Shown here piece after piece: positions 13,588 through 18,669 of a DNA stretch of 18,669 nucleotides (positions are counted from its first letter, which is position 1; each line of letters begins with the position of its first letter). The position numbers were made by a program, and so were the translations under genes. The notes below the pieces were generated by a model, which did not search any database, had not been told where the DNA came from, and saw nothing but the letters and a program-made list of their open reading frames with translations. Origin of the DNA: CAZILN01 sp964540005 (GTDB lineage Bacteria; Bacteroidota; Bacteroidia; Bacteroidales; SM23-62); assembly GCA_964540005.1 (NCBI GenBank), contig CAZILN010000180.1:1-18669 (forward strand), written 5' to 3'.

Positions 13588-14901
13588 ATGAAATCTGAAG
13601 TACAAGGCTATCAAAATCGCTGCAAATTGCTGCTGTCATTTATCAGCGTACTGTTCCTGAATGCATCGGTATCTGCGCAGATTGATTTTAATGAATATTT
13701 TCAGGAACAGGGCATGAGGGTTGATCTGATCATCACCGGTGATCATTATAATTCTGAGATTGTTTTCCAGGAGCTTTGCCTGGAACAAAACTGGGGAGGA
13801 AACAGGAGAAACCTCATTGATCCCTTCGGGTATGGTGATCATATGTTCAAGGTAAAGGATGCGGCATCAGGAAAGCTGATCTATTCAAAGGGATTTTCTA
13901 CATTGTTTGCTGAATGGCAGACAACTGAAGAATCAAAAAAGATCAGGCGCAGTTTTTACCAGGTGATCAATTTCCCTTATCCCCAAGAGGATATTTTACT
14001 CGAAGTCTTTGAACGGGATACCGGGAACAGGTTTGAGAAGATCTATGAACTGGCAATAGATCCCCGGAGTCAGTATATTAACCGTGATCCGCTTCCAACG
14101 ATCGACATCACAGATATCCTGATCAATGGGAATCCGACAGATATGGTTGACATAGCTTTTATTGCAGAAGGTTACAGGGATGATGAAAGGGATAAGTTTA
14201 TCGGCGATGCAAAGCGGTTTTCAGATTATTTGCTATCAAGGGAACCTTTTTGCGATTATAAGAAATCCTTTAATATAAGAGCCGTTCATGCCCTTTCTGT
14301 TGAATCGGGAACAGATATACCAGAACAGGATATCTGGAAAAACACGGCCTGCAATTCCAACTTTTACACCTTTGGCCTAGACCGGTACCTGACCACCTTT
14401 GATTTCAAATCAGTTTGTGATTTTGCAGGACAGGTACCCTATGATCATATTTTTGTAATTGTAAATCATGAGAAATACGGTGGTGGCGGGGTGTACAACC
14501 ACTATAGCATGGGAACAAGCGATCACCTGTACTCTTTAAAGGTGTTTATCCATGAATTCGGACACGGATTTGGAGGATTAGGCGATGAATACTATACTTC
14601 AGAAGTAGCGTATTCAGAATTTTACAAATTGCATCTTGAGCCATGGGAACCAAACCTTACGACACTTGTTGATTTTGATTCGAAATGGAAAGATATGTTG
14701 AATGATACAGTGCCGGTTCCTACACCTGACCAGGAGGCCTACCAGGATATAACCGGAGTATTTGAAGGAGGGGGATATGTAGCCAAGGGTGTTTATCGTC
14801 CGGCTATAGGCTGTACTATGAAAAACACTTCAACCGCCGATGAGTTTTGTGAGGTGTGCCAGAGAGCACTCGTCAGGATGATAAAATACTACACTGAGTA
14901 A
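13588..14901 (+). CDS. Secreted M64-family (IgA peptidase type) metallopeptidase
   Basis: The ATG at 13588 gives a 437-residue protein with a signal peptide at about 13-31 (KLLLSFISVLFLNASVSAQ). The frame is open from an ATG at 13543, but that adds 15 residues ahead of a normal signal peptide. The catalytic zinc motif is HEFGHGFGGLGDEY: His322, Glu323, His326 and Asp333, the layout of family M64, whose founder cleaves IgA. An N-terminal beta-rich M64 domain precedes it, and the catalytic domain begins near VDIAFIAEGYRDDERDKF. C-terminal cysteines (GCTMKNT, FCEVCQ) could form disulfides. No sorting domain is visible at the C-terminus. In free-living Bacteroidota these enzymes are probably general secreted proteases; IgA cleavage should not be assumed. 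Confidence 0.92.
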   Translation: MKSEVQGYQNRCKLLLSFISVLFLNASVSAQIDFNEYFQEQGMRVDLIITGDHYNSEIVFQELCLEQNWGGNRRNLIDPFGYGDHMFKVKDAASGKLIYSKGFSTLFAEWQTTEESKKIRRSFYQVINFPYPQEDILLEVFERDTGNRFEKIYELAIDPRSQYINRDPLPTIDITDILINGNPTDMVDIAFIAEGYRDDERDKFIGDAKRFSDYLLSREPFCDYKKSFNIRAVHALSVESGTDIPEQDIWKNTACNSNFYTFGLDRYLTTFDFKSVCDFAGQVPYDHIFVIVNHEKYGGGGVYNHYSMGTSDHLYSLKVFIHEFGHGFGGLGDEYYTSEVAYSEFYKLHLEPWEPNLTTLVDFDSKWKDMLNDTVPVPTPDQEAYQDITGVFEGGGYVAKGVYRPAIGCTMKNTSTADEFCEVCQRALVRMIKYYTE

Positions 14902-14907
14902 AAACAG

Positions 14908-14939
14908 ACTCTAGCCAATGAATTTTACTCTAGCCCATG
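14908..14939 (-). repeat. Duplicated 13-bp unit spanning the DUF6249 stop codon
   Basis: ACTCTAGCC(A/C)ATG occurs at 14908-14920 and 14927-14939, a 19-bp period with one mismatch. On the coding (minus) strand the unit reads CAT(G/T)GGCTAGAGT and carries the TAG stop, so the stop and its surroundings appear twice in a row. It occupies the space between the convergent ends of the M64 and DUF6249 genes. Confidence 0.8.
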
Positions 14940-15265
14940 CGTTTTGATACCGGGTAATAGACCAGTAATCCCAGGCCCGCGAACAGAAAGATCATGGAAA
15001 AATAGGCCACAGGACCTACCATCCCTGCAGATTCGACGAAGTAACCCGCTACCAGTCCAATTGCAATACCAATAAAAAATAATCCGAATTTTAGTAGCAA
15101 ATGAGTTTGGCTCTTTTTTCCGTCATTAGGTATAAATATAGAAGCATCTGCTCCTTTTTCAATCAGTGCTAATCGCTCTTTATTCCTGGCCCTGATGTAA
15201 ATGTAGTATAAGCCGAAAACCAGGCAGAAAAATAATATTGGTACAAAGACTTCTCCTCCATGCAT
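14930..15265 (-). CDS. DUF6249 small membrane protein
   Basis: The 111-residue protein begins at ATG 15265 and has three hydrophobic segments: 6-26 (VPILFFCLVFGLYYIYIRARN), about 56-77 and about 84-105. The stretch RARNKERLALIEKGADASIF between the first two is characteristic of the DUF6249 family of Bacteroidota. Function is unknown; the family often lies beside ECF sigma-factor genes, and here it is divergent from one with 123 bp between starts. That arrangement, with the inverted repeats in the shared gap, suggests it could be part of the same regulon or regulated by the sigma/membrane-protein pair, which is inference. The stop lies in a duplicated unit. Confidence 0.85.
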   Translation of the reverse strand: MHGGEVFVPILFFCLVFGLYYIYIRARNKERLALIEKGADASIFIPNDGKKSQTHLLLKFGLFFIGIAIGLVAGYFVESAGMVGPVAYFSMIFLFAGLGLLVYYPVSKRMG

Positions 15266-15307
15266 AATTTTATAGTTTTAAGTTAAATTATTAGTTTCAG
15301 TAAATAA

Positions 15308-15378
15308 GACGCAATAGTTTTGTAGTGGTTACATACCTGAAGATTTTTTTCCTGTAACCCGATTGCATGTTTTGCGTC
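15308..15378. promoter_or_regulatory. Nested inverted repeats upstream of the ECF sigma gene
   Basis: The outer pair GACGCAA (15308-15314) and TTGCGTC (15372-15378) encloses an inner pair GGTTACA (15327-15333) and TGTAACC (15353-15359), both perfect 7-bp matches. The inner loop is 19 nt. If transcription starts just after the -7 element at 15315-15322, the inner pair would form a 5'-end hairpin in the message, whereas the outer left arm would lie upstream of the start and act only as DNA. Confidence 0.5.
15315..15322 (+). promoter_or_regulatory. Candidate -7 element of the ECF sigma operon
   Basis: TAGTTTTG matches TAnnTTTG and lies 67 bp before the sigma-factor ATG. No convincing -33 TTTG sits at 19-21 bp upstream (TTAG at 15291-15294). 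It overlaps the space between the arms of the inverted repeats. Confidence 0.45.
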
Positions 15379-15388
15379 ATACAGGCAG

Positions 15389-15964
15389 ATGGTTCCTAAA
15401 GATGATCACTGGTATATTGAGCGGGTCCTTGCCGGTGACCTGGATTATTACTCATATCTGATAGACAGATATAAGGATATGGTGTACACTCTTGTCTTCA
15501 GACTGGTTAAAAATCATGAAGATGCTGAGGAGATTGCCCAGGATGTTTTTCTGAAGGCATATCAGTCACTGGATTCTTATAAAAGCAAGTCGAAATTTTC
15601 TACATGGCTTTATAGCATTGCCTATAATGCATCGATTTCAAAACTACGTAAATTCAAACCTCAGCAGTACAGTATGGATGAAGTTGAATACAAGGAACAT
15701 CAGTTTACTGAAACCATGAACGGGTTTGAAGTTCTGGCCCTGGAGGAAAAGAAATCCATCCTTAACCAGGTTCTGGAAGGAATGGATGAGGAGGCAGGAT
15801 GCTTGATCACACTGTATTATTATGAAGATAAAAAACCCGGGGAGATTGCTGCGATTACAGGATTATCACGGAATCATTTAAAGGTTAAACTTTTCAGGGC
15901 ACGTCAGAAATTATTATTTTTATTACAGCAGCACCTTCAGGAGGAAATAATTGCAATGACATGA
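15389..15964 (+). CDS. ECF-type RNA polymerase sigma factor
   Basis: The 191-residue protein has the two-domain group 4 sigma layout. Region 2 covers about 12-90 with YKDMVYTLVFRLVKNHEDAEEIAQDVFLKA split over 28-57 and the core-binding and -10 segment FSTWLYSIAYNASISKLRK (70-88). Region 4 covers about 128-180, with the helix-turn-helix KPGEIAAITGLSRNHLKVKLFRARQKL. There is no C-terminal extension. It directs RNA polymerase to a stress or envelope regulon whose promoters are unknown; autoregulation is common in this class. Its stop overlaps the start of the next gene (ATGA), so the two are translationally coupled, the usual sigma/anti-sigma arrangement. Confidence 0.93.
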   Translation: MVPKDDHWYIERVLAGDLDYYSYLIDRYKDMVYTLVFRLVKNHEDAEEIAQDVFLKAYQSLDSYKSKSKFSTWLYSIAYNASISKLRKFKPQQYSMDEVEYKEHQFTETMNGFEVLALEEKKSILNQVLEGMDEEAGCLITLYYYEDKKPGEIAAITGLSRNHLKVKLFRARQKLLFLLQQHLQEEIIAMT

Positions 15965-16368
15965 AAAAGAATAAAAAACATATGAAAAGGATTATTGAGC
16001 ATATGGAATTATTAAATGCACCAGAAGGATTTACCAATAGGGTGATGAACAGAGTACTGGTTCATCCAAGGCATTCAAGGATCAGCTATCAGCCCTTGAT
16101 TAAACCCTATGTCTGGGGTATAATTGTCCTGGTTATGGCTGCCCTGGTTTATATAGGTTCACTTGCACCGGAGCCGGCCATGGATTCAGAGGGCCTTTTT
16201 GGATTTGTTATTAATCTTCAGCCCTTGTATGATTGGATTGGCAATATTATGACTTCTTTGAGGGTCTTTAATGATCTGTCAGTTCTGATATATCTGTTTA
16301 TAGCTGCAATACTGTCATTATTTTTAGTAGATGAGCTTATTCTAAAGAGAATTTACCGCCGGGATTAA
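15961..16368 (+). CDS. Two-TM membrane protein coupled to the sigma factor, probable anti-sigma partner
   Basis: This 135-residue protein overlaps the sigma gene by four bases (ATGA). A basic cytoplasmic N-terminus of about 48 residues contains LNAPEGFTNRVMNRV (18-32), a segment seen at the start of many small sigma-linked membrane proteins of Bacteroidota. Transmembrane helices lie at about 50-69 (YVWGIIVLVMAALVYIGSLA) and 106-126 (LSVLIYLFIAAILSLFLVDEL), with both ends predicted cytoplasmic. It lacks the zinc-finger HxxxCxxC motif and has no FecR-like periplasmic domain, so it is not a standard anti-sigma of either type. Gene order and the coupled start argue for a role in controlling the sigma factor; this is inference. 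The gene ends 10 bp before a tandem repeat. Confidence 0.75.
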   Translation: MKKNKKHMKRIIEHMELLNAPEGFTNRVMNRVLVHPRHSRISYQPLIKPYVWGIIVLVMAALVYIGSLAPEPAMDSEGLFGFVINLQPLYDWIGNIMTSLRVFNDLSVLIYLFIAAILSLFLVDELILKRIYRRD

Positions 16369-16377
16369 TCCATCCGG

Positions 16378-16423
16378 AGCATCAGATGTAAGATATTCTA
16401 AGCAGCAGATGTAACATTTTCTA
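16378..16423 (+). repeat. 23-bp imperfect tandem repeat after the membrane-protein gene
   Basis: The unit AGCATCAGATGTAAGATATT plus CTA (16378-16400) is followed at once by AGCAGCAGATGTAACATTTT plus CTA (16401-16423), 20 of 23 matching. It begins nine bases after the TAA stop (16366-16368). No coding or hairpin potential was seen. The rest of the gap up to the second sigma gene holds only a weak promoter candidate and a 5-bp dyad at 16468-16485. Confidence 0.8.
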
Positions 16424-16534
16424 CCCCTGGCGGACCCTTCCGTCGATATTAATAGTATTCCTTGATAATCACACTGATAGGTGATGAAGTCCTGCCAACA
16501 AGGGGTTCTCAGCCAGACCTTAATTATGACTCAA

Positions 16535-16565
16535 TTTATTTTTTTATAGATTTATGTAGTTTTAT
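16535..16565 (+). promoter_or_regulatory. Weak promoter candidate for the second sigma gene
   Basis: TTTA (16535-16538), 19 bp, then TAGTTTTA (16558-16565) resembles TTTG-N19-TAnnTTTG with one mismatch in each box. The -7 box shares TAGTTTT with the candidate before the first sigma gene. It lies 23 bp before the GTG start. Confidence 0.3.
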
Positions 16566-16588
16566 CACTACTGAACCTACTAACTATC

Positions 16589-17167
16589 GTGAACGAATTC
16601 TCAGTTGAGGAAATCATTGCAGGCATTCGTACCAGGGATAATAATGTTTTACAATATATCTACAAGAAGTACTATCCTTCCATACATAATTTCATTCTGG
16701 CAAATAGTGGTTCATCAGAAGACGCTAAGGATATTTTCCAGGAATCCATTATCATCATATTCAAAAAGATAAAGGATGAGCAGCATTTCCTTCTGAACAG
16801 TAGCTTTAAAACCTTTCTGTATTCAATTTCCCGGCATCTCTGGCTGAAGCAACTGAGGAACCAGAAGTATGAAGAGAGGAATATAAGGGATCAGCAGAAT
16901 TTCATTGAGCTGAGAGAAGAACCCTTTAAAATTGAGAATGAAGATCTCAGGATGACCCTTTATCAAAAACACTTCAAAAATCTTCCGGAAGATTGTCAAA
17001 AGATACTGAAACTTACAGTTGAGAATATTACACAAAAGGAAATTGCTGATAGCCTGGGATTTAAGAGCGATAATTATGTGAAAAAGAGGAAGCATTACTG
17101 CAAGGAGAACCTGATAAAAATGATCAAGCAGGATCCTTTATTCAATGAAATTAAGGATGATGATTAG
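16589..17167 (+). CDS. Sigma-70 family (ECF-like) RNA polymerase sigma factor
   Basis: The 192-residue protein has sigma region 2 at about 20-90: LQYIYKKYYPSIHNFILAN, SSEDAKDIFQESIIIIFKKI and FKTFLYSISRHLWLKQLRNQ. Region 4 is weaker, about 125-180: LPEDCQKILKLTVENITQKE then IADSLGFKSDNYVKKRKHYC. The start is a GTG at 16589; no better start fits the conserved N-terminus. It differs clearly from the sigma factor at 15389 and has no coupled anti-sigma gene. Its 3' end converges, 66 bp away, on a CHAT-domain gene. Sigma factors of this divergent type are often found beside CHAT or caspase-type genes in Bacteroidota, to my recollection; a functional link here is inferred from position only. Confidence 0.87.
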   Translation: MNEFSVEEIIAGIRTRDNNVLQYIYKKYYPSIHNFILANSGSSEDAKDIFQESIIIIFKKIKDEQHFLLNSSFKTFLYSISRHLWLKQLRNQKYEERNIRDQQNFIELREEPFKIENEDLRMTLYQKHFKNLPEDCQKILKLTVENITQKEIADSLGFKSDNYVKKRKHYCKENLIKMIKQDPLFNEIKDDD

Positions 17168-17233
17168 GGCTGGGTTGTGGTTGTTTCTTGCAGCTCAGAA
17201 TGATAAGCTTTGCTGACTTTGAGGAATTAGTGT

Positions 17234-18669
17234 CTATTTGGTATAAAGCTCATCTTGACGAAAAAGCACATCCGGTGTTTGCTTTGCTTTTTTTCTCCTT
17301 CTATAAAATATGTAGGTGCAACTCAGTAATATCAGGCTGGCAATTACTGCAGCGGGAATTATGTATTTCTTTCGCATAGTCTGGTAAATAGGGCTGGTAT
17401 CTCCGATTGCTACATAAGATGACCAGAAATACGGATTAGCCTTCAGCTGGTCAGCCTTTACGATAAAATCAAGTTTTGCTTTGCGTAATGCTTCTGACTT
17501 GGACATCCCTCTTTTGAGATATTTATAGAAACTTTGCATAAGCAGTGCGCCGGATTTATCAGAGACTTCCCAAAGTGTCATTATAATACTCGGACACCCG
17601 GCATACATGAATCCACGGGCCAAACTCATAACCCCTTCACCTTTCTGCAGCTTTCCAGTTCCTGTTTTACATGAGCTCAATACAGCCAGGCGGGCATTAT
17701 ATTTCATATTATAGATCTCATATGTATTCAGAAAACCATCCTCAATGGAGTCGACATTTTGCGCAAAGGCAAGTTTGGAATACATTGGATTTTCATTATC
17801 AACAATGGTATGCATGGCCAGATGGAGAATGTCATACTGTTCAGCATATGCTTTAAAATTGCTTTCTGTGGCAAGATCATCGAGGTAGAGGTCTCCATCA
17901 ATTAATCGAATAATGAAGTTAACCTCATCTTTTACTCCGGGTAAGGGCACAAGGTTATCTCTGTATTCTTCAAGGTAGGAGGGTTCTGGATCATTTTGTG
18001 CAAGGTTATAGGAATAATCCGGGGCAAAGGCAAGCAGATTTTTAGAGGGATTTCTTTCCCTGCGATGACCCTCAAAATGTAATGTTGCGGAGTATGAGTA
18101 GCCAATGGTATAATCCCTGATCAGATAGGGCAGATTCCTGTAATCAACATTATCAGGATTAACCTTATAGCTTAATAATGCCTCGAAAGGCACATACGAG
18201 AGAATTCCATCCGGTATTATGATCAATGATTTCCCTTCGATAAACTCCTTACAAGGAGCAATCAGATTTTCGTACATGCTGTAAGCTGCCTCAGTATATT
18301 CCTTATATGACTGCTTAACATCCGAAGAGAAGTTGGGTTGGGATAAAAAAGTTAAAAGAAGTGCAATGGAAGCCCGAAACTCAGCATCAATATTTTTTGT
18401 AAAGATTCCTACTCTTTCTGAACTAATAACAATAATATTTATACTAGTATCATTCAGTGCATAATCAATAAGTGCAGTATTTTCTTCAATACGATTTTTC
18501 AAGTGATCCAAATCGATGACTGATGCATCATACTTCAATCTATAATAATCTGGGAATTCTGTTTCAAAGAGATTAATAAGTCTCTCATACTCCAAGGATA
18601 ATTGAAATAATGTTTCTTCCCAAAAAAGTATTTTTTTCTTGTTGGGGGAACTAAGTTTTTTTTCTTCAT
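17234..18669 (-). CDS. CHAT-domain (caspase-fold) protein with C-terminal membrane anchor, N-terminus off window
   Basis: The frame is open from the right edge (first full codon at 18667) to TAG at 17236-17234, 477 visible residues. A TTG at 18595 is not the real start, because family-like sequence (FWEETLFQLSLEYERL) continues upstream; TPR repeats normally precede it. The CHAT domain has the histidine motif YDILHLAMHT (His codon 17810-17812), the cysteine motif LAVLSSCKTGTG (Cys codon 17669-17671), then EGVMSLARGFMYAGCPSIIM and TLWEVSDKSGALLM. Both catalytic residues are present. Near the C-terminus, YIIPAAVIASLILLSCTYIF is a membrane helix followed by YRRRKK and a short tail, so the positive-inside rule places the tail in the cytoplasm and the protease on the other side. 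Substrate unknown. Confidence 0.92.
   Translation of the reverse strand, partial: EEKKLSSPNKKKILFWEETLFQLSLEYERLINLFETEFPDYYRLKYDASVIDLDHLKNRIEENTALIDYALNDTSINIIVISSERVGIFTKNIDAEFRASIALLLTFLSQPNFSSDVKQSYKEYTEAAYSMYENLIAPCKEFIEGKSLIIIPDGILSYVPFEALLSYKVNPDNVDYRNLPYLIRDYTIGYSYSATLHFEGHRRERNPSKNLLAFAPDYSYNLAQNDPEPSYLEEYRDNLVPLPGVKDEVNFIIRLIDGDLYLDDLATESNFKAYAEQYDILHLAMHTIVDNENPMYSKLAFAQNVDSIEDGFLNTYEIYNMKYNARLAVLSSCKTGTGKLQKGEGVMSLARGFMYAGCPSIIMTLWEVSDKSGALLMQSFYKYLKRGMSKSEALRKAKLDFIVKADQLKANPYFWSSYVAIGDTSPIYQTMRKKYIIPAAVIASLILLSCTYIFYRRRKKAKQTPDVLFRQDELYTK

Noticed and set aside
16468..16485. ATCAC-N8-GTGAT dyad before the second sigma gene
   Set aside because: Arms of five bases are expected by chance in a 220-bp gap and it is not near the promoter candidate.
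17188..17379. 63-codon plus-strand frame after the second sigma gene
   Set aside because: Most of it is antisense to the CHAT gene C-terminus and no motif is seen.
18593..18595. TTG at 18595 as the start of the CHAT protein
   Set aside because: The frame remains open and protein-like to the edge of the window, and CHAT proteins carry N-terminal TPRs, so the real start is off the window.

Overview
The window reads as a chromosomal segment of a member of the Bacteroidota, probably a Bacteroidales-like lineage. Several intergenic regions carry the Bacteroidetes -7 promoter element TAnnTTTG, and strong Shine-Dalgarno sequences are scarce. The gene content (GWxTD protein, DUF6249, DUF4160/DUF2442, M64 peptidase, TPR/CHAT-type protease with a sigma factor, IS1380 element) fits that phylum. 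Composition is moderate, roughly 40-45% GC by eye. No rRNA, tRNA or CRISPR array was found.

Left part (1-4870). A secreted caspase-fold (C14-like) protease runs off the left edge on the minus strand. Upstream of it, same strand, are an intact DUF2442 gene and a DUF4160 gene broken by a stop at codon 12. Divergent from these is an AGCS sodium:alanine/glycine symporter with an insertion of about 105 residues that contains an internal repeat. An unusual GTAC-rich intergenic stretch and a decayed IS1380-family element (transposase broken by two small deletions) follow.

Centre (4875-10977). rlmD (23S rRNA m5U methyltransferase) is divergent from a plus-strand run: ABC-F ATPase, GWxTD lipoprotein, rlmB (23S rRNA 2'-O-methyltransferase). 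Three of these four genes act on the ribosome. An Lrp/AsnC regulator converges on rlmB.

Gap 10978-11294. It holds the Lrp promoter on one strand. On the other it holds a TTTG-N19-TATTTTTG promoter followed by a sequence that can fold into a closed stem ending in a T-run: a candidate small RNA of about 100 nt that matches no family I recognise.

Right part (11295-18669). Minus-strand PHP phosphoesterase and YbdG-like MscS channel genes are followed by a secreted M64 metallopeptidase (plus) and a DUF6249 membrane protein (minus). Next comes an ECF sigma factor translationally coupled to a two-TM membrane protein (probable anti-sigma partner), with nested inverted repeats upstream. A second sigma factor converges on a membrane-anchored CHAT (caspase-fold) protein that runs off the right edge.

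A recurring local feature is short imperfect tandem duplication (13-26 bp units) at gene ends, in three cases copying the stop codon (symporter, PHP protein, DUF6249). The best candidates for undescribed biology are the small RNA at about 11103-11202, the symporter insertion, the sigma/CHAT locus, and the stop-codon duplications.
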